A stretch of 64,000 bases of DNA from Buttiauxella agrestis ATCC 33320 (GCA_024169445.1 JALKFA010000001.1:4712001-4776000); one strand, 5' to 3'; positions 12,129 to 21,700 are shown, counted from the stretch's first letter. Notes: generated from the letters alone by a model not told the origin. Numbers and translations are program-made.

Positions 12129-13766
12129 TGCCTGAAATTTATCTTCACCCAACCAACACACCTGATTTCTTCCGCGTGCTTTGGCCCTGTACATACGCAT
12201 ATCCGCAAGGGATTGGATCTGCTCAAGCATGTATTCAGGATGCTCGCGATACGACGCGACACCCAGCGATGCGGTGACAGGTAACTGCGAGCCATCTTCA
12301 AGAATCAACGCCGATGACTCAAGCTCCCATTTGATACGTGTCGCCACCATGATCCCGGTTTTAAGGTCAGAGTTTGGCAGGTAAATACAAAACTCCTCAC
12401 CGCCTATACGCCCCAAAATATCCTGTTTACGTATGGCACGCTGGATACGCCCAGTGGCGTGGATCAACACATTGTCACCGACCTGGTGTCCATACATATC
12501 ATTGACTTTTTTAAAGTGATCGAGATCCAATAGAACAAGGGTGTAATCGACATAATTAGGGCTGACTTGCGATGTTTTCTCGAAGAAACCACGCCGGTTA
12601 AGTACTCCGGTCAAATCATCGTGAAGCGCATGATGCTGCATTTCACGTTGTAAATTGCCCATATTGCCCACCAGGCGGCAAATAATGCGATGTGCTCCTA
12701 AAAGAGAAAGCACAAAAATCAAAAACATCGTGACGAGAAGTAGACTGAATCGCCCAAAATCTTCATGCAATCCCTGGCTCAGGGTTTGGGTGTTCACCAG
12801 AACCGAGTGTGTCCCTCTCAGTTTACCAAAAGTGATAAATACCGACCCGGAACGGAAAGTGCCGCGCGGTTTATCAATCAACATCTTGAGAATGGTTTTC
12901 TTCTGCTCCACGTTCAGCTGTACGTTGTTTTCCGCACCCACCGCTTTTGTCAGCGGTTTTAACTGCTCATCATATAATCGGTAGGCACTTTGCGTCCCTT
13001 CAGGTAATGAAGAGGCAAGAAATTTCTGTACTGACTGATTATCAAATGCAATGCCCAACAACCCGACCCATTCACCACCAAAATCGACTGGTATCGCCGC
13101 GTTGATCACTGTCTCATCGCTGTTAGCGATGTTTTGCCGCGTCCAGAACGGTGCGCGCCGGGGATTCAAAAGCGGTGAAGCCAATACGAAACTACCCTGC
13201 TTTTCGTGCGGGTTATAACTATTGATCAGTTGCTCGTTAACCTCTTGCGATAAAGAGGCGATAAATTCACCTTCACGCGAGATATAGTACAAATCGGCAA
13301 GCAGTTCATGTTCCCCGGTTGCCAGCGGGAAAAGCCCCTGTATTTTACGCAACCCATTGAGTTGATTACGCACTTCCTGTGATTCCTTGCCCTGAAAAGC
13401 TTCATCTTCAGTGACAGTATCAGGCAGGGGTAACTCGCCTATCCATAGTGGCCTTTGAATCGCATTCTCATTGACTTCCCAGGGAGCCACCGGGCTACCA
13501 GGAAAAATCGGATCATCCATCGCTTCAATAAAAATTCGTTTTAAATAGCGAAGATTATCAATCTTGTATTGTGCTCTGCTTTCAAGCCGCGCAATCACGC
13601 TTTCCAGGTGGCTTAACTGCCCGGTGCGATAACCCTGGCTAAACAACTGCCCTTGCTGCCAGAACAGTATGGCGGTCAGGACAAAAACAAAAATAAAGCA
13701 CAGATGAATAACACGCAGTGTGTTGGCCAACGGTAAACGGAATCTATTCGCTCTGGAAGTGCTCAC
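12126..13766 (-). CDS. Membrane-bound CHASE7-GGDEF diguanylate cyclase, DgcQ-like
   Basis: Predicted c-di-GMP synthase of 546 residues. A transmembrane helix (about 18-38) is followed by a periplasmic sensor region (about 40-335) that resembles the CHASE7 domain of E. coli DgcQ/YedQ (HLESVIARLESRAQYKIDNLRYLK; LLGIAFDN). A second helix (about 345-365) and a GGDEF domain follow. The active motif GGEEF is intact, with an inhibitory I-site RKQD five residues before it, so the enzyme should be active and subject to product feedback. It is not at this place in E. coli. It follows pdeA on the same strand after 41 bp, which suggests an operon pairing synthesis with breakdown of c-di-GMP. Confidence 0.88.
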   Translation of the reverse strand: MSTSRANRFRLPLANTLRVIHLCFIFVFVLTAILFWQQGQLFSQGYRTGQLSHLESVIARLESRAQYKIDNLRYLKRIFIEAMDDPIFPGSPVAPWEVNENAIQRPLWIGELPLPDTVTEDEAFQGKESQEVRNQLNGLRKIQGLFPLATGEHELLADLYYISREGEFIASLSQEVNEQLINSYNPHEKQGSFVLASPLLNPRRAPFWTRQNIANSDETVINAAIPVDFGGEWVGLLGIAFDNQSVQKFLASSLPEGTQSAYRLYDEQLKPLTKAVGAENNVQLNVEQKKTILKMLIDKPRGTFRSGSVFITFGKLRGTHSVLVNTQTLSQGLHEDFGRFSLLLVTMFLIFVLSLLGAHRIICRLVGNMGNLQREMQHHALHDDLTGVLNRRGFFEKTSQVSPNYVDYTLVLLDLDHFKKVNDMYGHQVGDNVLIHATGRIQRAIRKQDILGRIGGEEFCIYLPNSDLKTGIMVATRIKWELESSALILEDGSQLPVTASLGVASYREHPEYMLEQIQSLADMRMYRAKARGRNQVCWLGEDKFQA

Positions 13767-13807
13767 AATAAAGTCCTGTGATCAGATGCTCGCAACATAC
13801 TGCTACC

Positions 13808-16000
13808 TTAAAAAGTATGGACTGTATTAAGAGGCTCTGGTTTGCCAATCAGATAACCTTGTAAAAACTCTACGCCAAGGCTAAGCAAAAGGGTGCGCTG
13901 TTCTTCAGTTTCAACAAACTCGGCAACGACACTGAGTTGCTTCGCTTGTGCCATGTCACATATTGATTTAACAATCAGCGGATCAAGCGAGTCCGATGTG
14001 ATGTCTTTAATGAAACACCCATCAATCTTGATAATGTCCGCATGAAGCCGTTTGAGTCTTTCGTAATTGGCATAGCCTGTGCCAAAGTCATCAATGGCAA
14101 TTTTAAAGCCGCTTTCACGCAGCAGCGTGATGTTCTGCATTGAGATTTCTGATTCTGAAAATGCCTGTTCCTCAGTAACTTCAATAATTACACTGCAGGT
14201 TGGCACCTGATATTCAGCAAACAAGGAAACAATGTCCTGGGCGATATCTTTTTGCATTAACGTCAGTGGCATAAGATTGACAGAAAAACGCGGTTGTTGG
14301 CTTTCGACAGCATGTTGCTGCAGGAAACTCACCAGTTTCTTCATGATTAGCATGTCGAAGCGGGTACTGAGGTTAAATTCAGTGATCACAGGAATAAACT
14401 TATCCGGCGTAATAACTTCGCCCTCTAATATTAAACGACTGAGTATTTCGTGATAGCCCTTCCCCTGCACATTCATAACGGGTTGGGCATACAGCACAAA
14501 AAATTGTTCATCATTCAAAGCATGTTTAATTTTTTGCAGAAGTAAAACGCGATCTGTCGTCTGGCCTGAAACATCTTCAATTCGGGTATTCAGACTTAGC
14601 ACACGCCTGCTGGCACAAGCCTGTTCAGACAGATAACTTAATTGCCCTAATGTATGGTGTAATTCAACAAGGTCATTATCGATAGCGCTATAAGATGCAC
14701 TGTACTCAATGTCCAGCATAGTGTTATGCCATTTTATTTGTTTACTATTGAGTGTATCGACCATATTACCGAGTCGTGCAGCAGCATCCTGAGTATGTAA
14801 AAATATTAATAATTCACTGCCAGGTAATTGAAATACCTGTTCACCTTGATGTAGCAAAGGGGTTAATTGGCTGGTGATAATACGTTTACAGTCAATACGC
14901 ATCATCATGCCATAATGGCGACTTAAAAATTCCAGATTAGACATACGCAAGCAACACAACGTCCCTTTTGGATAACATTGCACATGATGTTCCAGCGCAC
15001 GAATATTCGGTAACTGAGTTAAGGGGTCAGTCAGGGCTTGCGAACGATAAATACGCTTCATCCACTCATTTTTCTTGAACATCGACGTCATATACACCAT
15101 ACAGACGCTAAATGAGATAAATACCGAGAGAATAAAGGACAGAGCAAATTCAGTATTTACCCCATACAGGAAACCATCGTTATAGGTCAGCAATAACCAT
15201 GCAGAAATCGCCCACATTAGCCCCATGATACGCGGGCCGAAATGGCGGATTCCGAGAGCAAATAGCACGAAGATGACCGGTACCAGATAGCCAGAAACCT
15301 GCAGAACCCCCCAGGAGGAACACAAAACCCCCAGCAGAGTTATTAAGCAAAAGACCCAAGTCCAGGAGTAACAACGGCGCGGCCCAACAAAATCACGCAC
15401 CACACAACGGAGCCAGAATGCGCGCGCATAATAAGGATTCAGGATCATCCTTAATGGGTAATAGAATAAAGGGGTAAAAATAAGCGATGCGGCAACCAGG
15501 CTTTGGAAATCGACCACCATGAAAATAAGTGAGTTATCACCGAAATACGCTGCAACCCGAGCAGGAAAATGAATATATATTCCGGAAATATACATCAATA
15601 TTTTAATAAGGAATGGGACAACAAAACCAAGCAAAAATATCCTGATGCCAATACCTTTATCTGCTAAACCATGACGCCAGCGCGCACCGAGATAATAACG
15701 AGCCATCATGCAACAAACTGATATTGCAGAGACCAGACAAAGGACAAATATCACCACCGCAAACCAGGATATTTTCAAGCAGAATGAATATGCGATGATT
15801 GAAGCTATTATTAACGGAATAATACCTAACCGCCCATAGATAAGCACCATGGCGATCATGAAACTTATTGGAAGGTATGCGAGATAAATCTGCTTAGATT
15901 CAACAACTGTAGCGGGTGAGATGTAGCGAGAAAGAGGAACAAGCAGAAGGCTTAAAACCAGTGCTGTGACGGATTTTTTTATCATTTTTCGGAAAGTCAT
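13808..16000 (-). CDS. pdeA: MASE1-GGDEF(degenerate)-EAL c-di-GMP phosphodiesterase PdeA (YfeA)
   Basis: Inner-membrane protein of 730 residues, close to E. coli YfeA/PdeA (729). Residues about 1-315 form a MASE1-type multi-helix membrane domain. A degenerate GGDEF domain follows, with GSELL where GGDEF should be, so it is not a cyclase. The EAL domain (about 475-725) starts YHEILSRL and keeps the catalytic set: SVNLMPL, EVTEEQAF, DDFGTGYANYERL, IIKIDG, AEFVET and QGYLIGKP. It should therefore hydrolyse c-di-GMP. Start ATG 16000 gives MTFRKMIKKSV. The upstream 260 bp is AT-rich and holds no gene. Confidence 0.92.
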   Translation of the reverse strand: MTFRKMIKKSVTALVLSLLLVPLSRYISPATVVESKQIYLAYLPISFMIAMVLIYGRLGIIPLIIASIIAYSFCLKISWFAVVIFVLCLVSAISVCCMMARYYLGARWRHGLADKGIGIRIFLLGFVVPFLIKILMYISGIYIHFPARVAAYFGDNSLIFMVVDFQSLVAASLIFTPLFYYPLRMILNPYYARAFWLRCVVRDFVGPRRCYSWTWVFCLITLLGVLCSSWGVLQVSGYLVPVIFVLFALGIRHFGPRIMGLMWAISAWLLLTYNDGFLYGVNTEFALSFILSVFISFSVCMVYMTSMFKKNEWMKRIYRSQALTDPLTQLPNIRALEHHVQCYPKGTLCCLRMSNLEFLSRHYGMMMRIDCKRIITSQLTPLLHQGEQVFQLPGSELLIFLHTQDAAARLGNMVDTLNSKQIKWHNTMLDIEYSASYSAIDNDLVELHHTLGQLSYLSEQACASRRVLSLNTRIEDVSGQTTDRVLLLQKIKHALNDEQFFVLYAQPVMNVQGKGYHEILSRLILEGEVITPDKFIPVITEFNLSTRFDMLIMKKLVSFLQQHAVESQQPRFSVNLMPLTLMQKDIAQDIVSLFAEYQVPTCSVIIEVTEEQAFSESEISMQNITLLRESGFKIAIDDFGTGYANYERLKRLHADIIKIDGCFIKDITSDSLDPLIVKSICDMAQAKQLSVVAEFVETEEQRTLLLSLGVEFLQGYLIGKPEPLNTVHTF

Positions 16001-16227
16001 AAGCTCTGGAGTGAGTATTCTGCATTGTTTGGCAGCGTTATTCGGTGATGAATAATACGTTTATTTATTGCGCAAATCAAGTTTGCGGAATACCACATCT
16101 CTTTAATTTACTTCATCTTTTACACATCCCAACAAAGAGAAATAGTTTGATATATTCACCAAGTGAATAGATGTGTAATAAATGTCGCTGGTGTGCGGTG
16201 ATTTTGAGTTTTTTTGTTATTAAAACG

Positions 16228-16257
16228 AAAAAACCCCCGCCATCAGGCGAGGGTTTT
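16228..16257 (-). terminator. Terminator of the tRNA-Ala transcript
   Basis: On the minus strand the stem AACCCTCGCC / GGCGGGGGTT is followed by TTTTTCG. It lies directly after the 3' end of the second tRNA-Ala gene. Confidence 0.85.
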
Positions 16258-16263
16258 ATATTT

Positions 16264-16339
<76 letters not shown>

Positions 16340-16387
16340 ACGAAGGGTCTTACTGTGTAAACGGTTCAAATCTTGCTGGTTAAGATT

Positions 16388-16463
<76 letters not shown>

Positions 16464-16497
16464 ATACCGTGAACACCGTGTCGTATCGACGGGCGGC

Positions 16498-16526
16498 ATC
16501 ATATGAAACCCATTCAACAGTGTCAA
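16498..16526 (-). promoter_or_regulatory. Sigma-70 promoter of the tRNA-Ala pair
   Basis: On the minus strand TTGACA (16521-16526), a 17-bp spacer and TATGAT (16498-16503), followed by a GC-rich discriminator (GCCGCCC). This is the layout expected of a stringently controlled stable-RNA promoter. Confidence 0.85.
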
Positions 16527-16684
16527 CGGCAAATTCTTGTTCTGCGGTTGATCGTCGAAAAAGCAAACAATGCGAACAAAGCTAATTGCATATCATGATG
16601 CTGTAGTTAATCCTGTCACAGTTTCCAGTAAAATGATCCTCTAAAATGAACCACTAATAACCCCTTTGGACTTAAGGAAAAACT

Positions 16685-17038
16685 GTGCTCAAGGAACGTA
16701 TGACCCCAGAAGAGCTGGCGATAATTACCGGTTACAGTCGTCAAACAATCAACAAATGGGTACGTAAAGAATGTTGGCTCACCACGCAAAAACCCGGTGT
16801 TCAAGGTGGTAAAGCTCGGCTGATTCATGTTGACGAACGTGTACGCGATTTTATTAATAGTGCAAAACGTGTTTCTGAGAAACACAGCAACTACCACGTT
16901 AATGACACTTCCCTGGAAGGCCTTCTGCTTAATTCGATGAAACAGATGTCGATAGTTGAGCAAGAAAAGTTGTCTGCACTGCTTCTTCGGGAAGGAATTG
17001 CGGGAGTTTTAAAACGTTTAAGTATTCGTGATGAATAA
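16685..17038 (+). CDS. yfeC: Putative DNA-binding protein YfeC (DUF1323)
   Basis: Small cytoplasmic protein of 117 residues (E. coli YfeC 114-119) with an N-terminal winged/MerR-like helix-turn-helix: MTPEELAIITGYSRQTINKW (about residues 6-25), then GGKARLIHVDERVRDFI. Its target is unknown. The start is GTG 16685 after TTAAGGAAAAAC. E. coli carries two related genes in tandem (yfeC, yfeD); only one is present here. Convergent with gltX. Confidence 0.88.
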   Translation: MLKERMTPEELAIITGYSRQTINKWVRKECWLTTQKPGVQGGKARLIHVDERVRDFINSAKRVSEKHSNYHVNDTSLEGLLLNSMKQMSIVEQEKLSALLLREGIAGVLKRLSIRDE

Positions 17039-17049
17039 GACGAGTATTA

Positions 17050-17074
17050 AAAAGCCGGCATAAGCCGGCTTGTT
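17050..17074 (-). terminator. gltX terminator
   Basis: Stem AAGCCGGC / GCCGGCTT with loop ATAA; the minus strand continues TTTTTAATA. It sits between convergent yfeC and gltX and could also act on yfeC. Confidence 0.8.
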
Positions 17075-17101
17075 AGCAAGTACTCTTTATTACCGTATGC
17101 G

Positions 17102-18517
17102 TTACTGTTGTGCTTCACGCTGTGCAATAAATTCCAGCGCCTGGTTGATACGCGCAATAGAACGTTGTTTACCAATTGCATGGACGGTGACATCCAGACC
17201 AGGCGACTGCCCTGCTCCAGTAACCGCTACGCGCAGTGGCATGCCAACTTTGCCCATACCCACTTCCAGTTCATCAGCTGTTGCCTGAATTGCGTTATGC
17301 ACGTTTTCTGCTGTCCAGTCAGTTAACGCTGCCAGTTTGTCACGCACCACTTCCAGTGGCTGACGCGCAACCGGACGCAGGTGTTTCTTCGCAGCATCCG
17401 CATCAAACTCACTGAAGTCTTCGTAGAAGTAGCGGCAAGTTTCAGCCATCTCTTTCAGAGTTTTGCAGCGATCGCCAAGCAGTTTCACCAGTTCAGCCAA
17501 TTGCGGGCCATTACGGGTATCAATATTTTGCTGCTCGATATGCCATTGCAGATGCGTGGCAACATATTCAGGTGCCAAATGGTTAATGTAGTGGTGGTTC
17601 AACCACTGCAATTTTTCCGTGTTAAATGCGCTGGCAGATTTGCTGACTGAATCAAGGGTGAACAGCTTGATCATCTCTTCACGCGTGAAGATCTCTTGAT
17701 CGCCGTGTGACCAACCCAAGCGCACCAGGTAGTTCAGCAAAGCTTCAGGCAGATAACCATCATCACGATATTGCATGACGCTTACGGCACCGTGGCGTTT
17801 AGAAAGCTTTTTACCGTCATCGCCATTAATCATAGATACGTGCGCATATACCGGAACAGGTGCATTCAACGCTTTCAGGATGTTGATCTGGCGAGGTGTG
17901 TTGTTGATATGGTCTTCACCACGAACAACGTGGGTGATTTCCATATCCCAGTCATCGACCACCACACAGAAGTTATAAGTTGGGGAACCGTCGGTACGGC
18001 GAATGATCAGATCGTCTAGTTCCTGGTTGCTGAATTCGATTGGGCCACGGATCTGGTCGTCGAAAATCACAGAACCGTCTTGCGGGTTGGCAAAACGCAC
18101 CACACAAGGTTCGTCTGCCGCGTGATGTTCATGACCGTGACGGCAGCGGCCGTCGTAACGCGGCTTGTCGCCATTCGCCATTTGTTCTTCGCGCAGCGCT
18201 TCAAGGCGTTCTTTAGAGCAGTAACATTTATACGCTGTGCCCGCTTCCAGCATTTCATCGATAACCGCGTTGTAGCGATCAAAACGTTTGGTCTGGTAGT
18301 ACGGGCCTTCGTCCCACTCAAGGCTCAACCAATTCATGCCATCCATAATAGCTTCGATAGCTTCTGGGGTTGAACGCTCAAGATCAGTGTCTTCTATACG
18401 CAGCACAAACTCGCCGCCGTGGTTACGAGCAAAAAGCCATGAGTAAAGAGCAGTACGAGCGCCACCAACGTGCAAATAGCCTGTTGGGCTTGGCGCGAAG
18501 CGAGTTTTGATTTTCAT
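17102..18517 (-). CDS. gltX: Glutamyl-tRNA synthetase
   Basis: Class I aminoacyl-tRNA synthetase that charges tRNA-Glu, 471 residues as in E. coli. The HIGH motif appears as [14 protein letters not shown] (residues 9-22) and the KMSKS motif as KLSKRHG (about residue 237). The zinc-site cysteines and histidines near [11 protein letters not shown] and [12 protein letters not shown] are present. It is transcribed away from the tRNA-Val genes across a 260-bp gap (18518-18777) that holds both promoters and no other gene. Confidence 0.97.
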   Translation of the reverse strand: MKIKTRFAPSPTGYLHVGGARTALYSWLFARNHGGEFVLRIEDTDLERSTPEAIEAIMDGMNWLSLEWDEGPYYQTKRFDRYNAVIDEMLEAGTAYKCYCSKERLEALREEQMANGDKPRYDGRCRHGHEHHAADEPCVVRFANPQDGSVIFDDQIRGPIEFSNQELDDLIIRRTDGSPTYNFCVVVDDWDMEITHVVRGEDHINNTPRQINILKALNAPVPVYAHVSMINGDDGKKLSKRHGAVSVMQYRDDGYLPEALLNYLVRLGWSHGDQEIFTREEMIKLFTLDSVSKSASAFNTEKLQWLNHHYINHLAPEYVATHLQWHIEQQNIDTRNGPQLAELVKLLGDRCKTLKEMAETCRYFYEDFSEFDADAAKKHLRPVARQPLEVVRDKLAALTDWTAENVHNAIQATADELEVGMGKVGMPLRVAVTGAGQSPGLDVTVHAIGKQRSIARINQALEFIAQREAQQ

Positions 18518-18732
18518 TAAACGGCCTTAATTACGCAAAAGTGCCGGGAAACCGGCAAATGCCAGGGAATATTTAGTCGAAAACATTCTACCACTGTGTG
18601 CTGATTCCTCAATGTCGATACCTTGTGTTCTCAGCAATCCTTATATTCTGGTGATAAATCAATCACCAATGGATATTTGGCGATCGCATTGTTTATTTTT
18701 ACGACGAACAAACAAAATCTTTAGAAAAGGCG

Positions 18733-18760
18733 TTGACTCATTTTCAACTCTCCCTATAAT
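18733..18760 (+). promoter_or_regulatory. Sigma-70 promoter of the tRNA-Val/tRNA-Lys operon
   Basis: TTGACT (18733-18738), a 16-bp spacer and a perfect TATAAT (18755-18760), followed by the GC-rich discriminator GCGACTCCAC. The first tRNA begins 18 bp further on. Confidence 0.88.
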
Positions 18761-18777
18761 GCGACTCCACACAGCGG

Positions 18778-18853
18778 GGGTGATTAGCTCAGTTGGTAGA
18801 GCACCTCCTTTACACGGAGGGGGTCGGCGGTTCGAGCCCGTCATCACCCACCA
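18778..18853 (+). tRNA. valU: tRNA-Val (UAC)
   Basis: 76 nt beginning GGGTGATTAGCTCAGTTGG, anticodon TAC in loop TTTACAC, T-loop TTCGAGC, CCA encoded. First of three identical copies. Confidence 0.97.
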
Positions 18854-18914
18854 TTCATTAGTGAGTGATACCGCAGTGTGTAGTCATTAAGAAGTACAGT
18901 AAGAGATAAGATTT

Positions 18915-18990
18915 GGGTGATTAGCTCAGTTGGTAGAGCACCTCCTTTACACGGAGGGGGTCGGCGGTTCGAGCCCGTCATCACCCACCA
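18915..18990 (+). tRNA. valX: tRNA-Val (UAC)
   Basis: Second identical copy, 61 bp after the first; anticodon TAC. No promoter or terminator is seen in the spacer, so it is co-transcribed. Confidence 0.97.
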
Positions 18991-19023
18991 TTATCTACTC
19001 TTGCGATAGCAGTACCGAAGTTT

Positions 19024-19099
19024 GGGTGATTAGCTCAGTTGGTAGAGCACCTCCTTTACACGGAGGGGGTCGGCGGTTCGAGCCCGTCATCACCCACCA
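19024..19099 (+). tRNA. valY: tRNA-Val (UAC)
   Basis: Third identical copy, 33 bp after the second; anticodon TAC, CCA encoded. Confidence 0.97.
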
Positions 19100-19102
19100 T
19101 TC

Positions 19103-19178
19103 GGGGCGTTAGCTCAGTTGGTAGAGCAGTTGACTTTTAATCAATTGGTCGCAGGTTCGAATCCTGCACGCCCCACCA
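19103..19178 (+). tRNA. lysV: tRNA-Lys (UUU)
   Basis: 76 nt beginning GGGGCGTTAGCTCAGTTGG, anticodon TTT in loop CTTTTAA, T-loop TTCGAAT, CCA encoded. Last gene of the operon, only 3 bp after the third tRNA-Val. Its acceptor stem is GGGGCGT / ACGCCCC. The 3' part is duplicated downstream at 19330. Confidence 0.97.
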
Positions 19179-19184
19179 ATGTAG

Positions 19185-19212
19185 AAAGGCGCCCTAAAGG
19201 CGCCTTTTTGCT
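19185..19212 (+). terminator. tRNA operon terminator
   Basis: Stem AAAGGCGCC / GGCGCCTTT with loop CTAA, followed by a short T tract (TTTTTG). A second, identical copy lies 168 bp downstream. Confidence 0.88.
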
Positions 19213-19353
19213 ATGCGCGATTCGGGCGGGATTTGAACCTGCTGCAGGTTCGACAAAATCGTCGGGAACGATTTTGCATCACCGCTTGCGGTGACCCGAA
19301 GGGCGAGTCTCAGGATGAGACGAGTGATATCCTGCACGCCCCACCAATGTAGA

Positions 19354-19380
19354 AAGGCGCCCTAAAGGCGCCTTTTTGCT
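19354..19380 (+). terminator. Duplicated terminator copy
   Basis: Same stem (AAAGGCGCC / GGCGCCTTT) and T tract as at 19185-19212, within the duplicated segment. It would act as a back-up terminator for the tRNA operon. Confidence 0.7.
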
Positions 19381-19465
19381 ATACGCGATTCGGGCGGGAT
19401 TTGAACCTACGGCAGGTTCAAGCTGAGTGCTGCGAAACAACATTGCCGCTTACGCTAATTTCCCC

Positions 19466-20404
19466 CTACAAAACCTCATTATTATCAAATAGCGGATCGC
19501 CCTGGCGCGCTGCAGTTAACTGCTGGGCCTGTTGACGGACAACCTGCCAAATCGCCTCCGCTGCACGCGATAGCGAGCGATTTTTGCGCCGTACCAGCAT
19601 TAATTTCCGCTCCACCACCGGGACAAGTGGCCGCACAACCAATGGCCGGCCTTGCGGTAATGGCAATGCAAGTGCGGGAAGTACACTAATGCCGATTCCA
19701 GCTTCAACCATAGGATACAGTGTCGCCGGATGACCTATCTGCTGCACAATATTTGCCTCAATGCCCTGGCGCATTAATGCATCATCGATCAATGGTCGAC
19801 TGCCCGATGCATAATCCTGCAAAACCAGATTTGTACCTTGTAGCTCCTGCCATGGAACCTGTTTGCAGGCAGCAAATGGATGGTCATTACGGCACAGTAA
19901 TAAAAAAGGCTCAGATAGCACAGCCTCACAATCCAGATCGCTTGCCTGAATGGGGTCGATAACCATGCCAAAATCCACTTCCCCCTGGCGAATACTTTGC
20001 AGCACCCACTGCTGCGGACGGTCATGTAGCACGAAGCGAATAGCAGGATATTTCAGTGCCGCCGCCGCAATAGATTGTGGCATCAAATGAGCGGAAATAG
20101 TCTGGCTTGCCGCAACTCGCACGGTACCGCTTAGTTGATGGCCGACACTGCGCGTGTCCAGCAATGTACTGGTCAACTCTTCCAGCAACCGCTCAAGCCG
20201 TGCTGCCAGTTGTTGGCCCGCATCCGTCAGCACAACTTCGCGCGTGGTGCGATCCAACAGTTTTACGCCTATTTCATTTTCCAGCTCTTTCACGCTGTGG
20301 CTGACTGCCGATTGGCTCAGGCCAATTTGCTCCCCTGCCCGGCTAAAACTTCCAGCATGAGCCACGGCAACGAAGACTTTTAACTGACGCAGAGAGTAAT
20401 TCAT
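19466..20404 (-). CDS. yfeR: LysR-family transcriptional regulator YfeR
   Basis: DNA-binding regulator of 312 residues. The N-terminal winged HTH reads [20 protein letters not shown] then [18 protein letters not shown] (residues 4-43). A substrate-binding domain of about 200 residues follows ([35 protein letters not shown]). It matches E. coli YfeR closely. YfeR of Salmonella has been linked to low-osmolarity expression and to regulation of the divergent yfeH. Here the two genes are also divergent with a 90-bp gap, so yfeH control is likely. Start ATG 20404. Confidence 0.92.
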   Translation of the reverse strand: MNYSLRQLKVFVAVAHAGSFSRAGEQIGLSQSAVSHSVKELENEIGVKLLDRTTREVVLTDAGQQLAARLERLLEELTSTLLDTRSVGHQLSGTVRVAASQTISAHLMPQSIAAAALKYPAIRFVLHDRPQQWVLQSIRQGEVDFGMVIDPIQASDLDCEAVLSEPFLLLCRNDHPFAACKQVPWQELQGTNLVLQDYASGSRPLIDDALMRQGIEANIVQQIGHPATLYPMVEAGIGISVLPALALPLPQGRPLVVRPLVPVVERKLMLVRRKNRSLSRAAEAIWQVVRQQAQQLTAARQGDPLFDNNEVL

Positions 20405-20494
20405 CTGTTTTTTTCATTAATGTATTCAATAAATCAATTTTATTTCTAAAAACGATAAAAGCACAATGGGGCGATAACAGTTTGAGGAATGATG

Positions 20495-21484
20495 ATGAAA
20501 CTCTTTCGCGTGCTCGACCCTTTTACGATGACGTTGATTGTTACCGTACTGCTGGCGTCTTTCTTCCCGGCTCAAGGTAGTTTTGTGGGCTTTTTTGAAG
20601 GGCTAACAACTGCGGCTATTGCATTGCTATTTTTTATGCACGGCGCAAAGCTTTCGCGTGAGGCAATTATCGCGGGTAGCAGCCACTGGCGGCTGCACTT
20701 GTGGGTGATGTGCAGCACCTTTGTACTCTTCCCGGTATTGGGTGTTTTGTTTGCCTGGTGGGCACCAGTTAATGTCAGTCCGGAAATTTACACCGGCTTT
20801 TTGTACCTTTGCATTCTGCCTGCCACCGTGCAATCTGCCATTGCCTTCACTTCACTTGCCGGAGGGAATGTTGCTGCGGCCGTATGCGCCGCTTCCGCTT
20901 CAAGCCTGCTCGGTATTTTCCTCTCGCCATTGTTAGTTGGCATGGTGATGCACGTCCACGGCGCAAGCGGTAGCCTGCAACAAGTCGGCAGTATTATGTT
21001 GCAGCTGCTGGTGCCATTTGTCGCCGGGCATTTATCGCGCCCGTGGATTGGTGACTGGGTTGCGCGCCATAAAAAATGGATAGGTAAGACTGACCAGACA
21101 TCAATTCTTCTGGTTATCTACACGGCGTTTAGCGAGGCGGTCAGACATGGAATTTGGCACAAAGTCGGTTTAGGTTCACTACTGTTTATCGTTGTTGTGA
21201 GCCTGATATTGCTGGCCATTGTTATCAGTATCAATATGTTCGTCGCCAGACGTCTGGGTTTTAGTAAGGCGGACGAAATTACTATCGTGTTCTGCGGTTC
21301 AAAAAAGAGCCTGGCGAATGGTATTCCGATGGCAAATATCTTATTCCCGGTCGCCACCGTGGGGATGATGGTGCTGCCACTGATGATCTTCCACCAGTTG
21401 CAGCTGATGATTTGTGCTGTTCTGGCAAGGCGTTACCAGAAAGAGACTCAAGTGGCGGCCAAAGCCGCCACTGACAATGCTTAA
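20495..21484 (+). CDS. yfeH: Bile acid:sodium symporter family protein YfeH
   Basis: Inner-membrane transporter of the BASS/ASBT-like family (SBF-like, DUF4137-type), 329 residues with about ten helices. Recognisable family motifs are LTTAAIALLFFMHGAKLS, ATVQSAIAFTSLAGGNVAAA and FCGSKKSLANGIPMA; the last two are the broken-helix ion-binding regions. The natural substrate is unknown. Three ATGs lie in tandem; the third (20495) is chosen because GAGGA is six bases away and MKLFRVLDP matches E. coli. Divergent from its probable regulator yfeR. Confidence 0.9.
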   Translation: MKLFRVLDPFTMTLIVTVLLASFFPAQGSFVGFFEGLTTAAIALLFFMHGAKLSREAIIAGSSHWRLHLWVMCSTFVLFPVLGVLFAWWAPVNVSPEIYTGFLYLCILPATVQSAIAFTSLAGGNVAAAVCAASASSLLGIFLSPLLVGMVMHVHGASGSLQQVGSIMLQLLVPFVAGHLSRPWIGDWVARHKKWIGKTDQTSILLVIYTAFSEAVRHGIWHKVGLGSLLFIVVVSLILLAIVISINMFVARRLGFSKADEITIVFCGSKKSLANGIPMANILFPVATVGMMVLPLMIFHQLQLMICAVLARRYQKETQVAAKAATDNA

Positions 21485-21700
21485 TTAATGCCGTTTGAGG
21501 GGCTTAACCAGCCCCTCTAACCCTTCAGTTTTAATCAGCAATGTGAGCCTCATCAACTCACCCAGATGGCCTTGCGGAAACTCATCTTTGCGAGCAAACC
21601 ACAGCAAATATTCTTCCGGTACATCGATCAACACGCGGCCTTTGTACTTGCCGAACGGCATCACAGTATTGGCTATCTCAATAAGCTGTTCTTTATCCAT
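21485..21700 (-). CDS. ypeB: Small DUF3820 protein YpeB
   Basis: Protein of 71 residues (E. coli YpeB 72), beginning MDKEQLIEIANTVMPFGKYK; the FGKYKGR...IPEEYLLW-type core is typical of the quorum-sensing-regulated DUF3820 family, related to nuclease-associated modules. The function is not known. ATG 21700 matches the E. coli start; an in-frame GTG at 21709 would overlap the ligA stop. It follows ligA immediately and is probably co-transcribed with it. Confidence 0.88.
   Translation of the reverse strand: MDKEQLIEIANTVMPFGKYKGRVLIDVPEEYLLWFARKDEFPQGHLGELMRLTLLIKTEGLEGLVKPLKRH

Larger units (their letters stand above)
19162..19419. repeat. Direct duplication of the tRNA-Lys 3' end and its terminator
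   Basis: About 90 bp (19162-19251) starting inside the tRNA T-stem and covering the acceptor 3' strand, CCA, terminator and some flank recur at 19330-19419 with only a few mismatches. The 78 bp between the copies holds two hairpins: CAAAATCGT / ACGATTTTG (19254-19276) and CACCGC / GCGGTG (19280-19293). No tRNA 5' part is present in the second copy, so it is not a second tRNA gene. It looks like a slipped duplication or the scar of an element that used the tRNA end. Confidence 0.8.

Noticed and set aside
18778-19178. Near-identical spaced units that could suggest a CRISPR array
   Set aside because: They are three tRNA-Val genes and one tRNA-Lys gene with full cloverleaf features.
19330-19346. 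Possible second tRNA-Lys gene
   Set aside because: Only the 3' terminal part and CCA are present; no anticodon arm or 5' acceptor strand.
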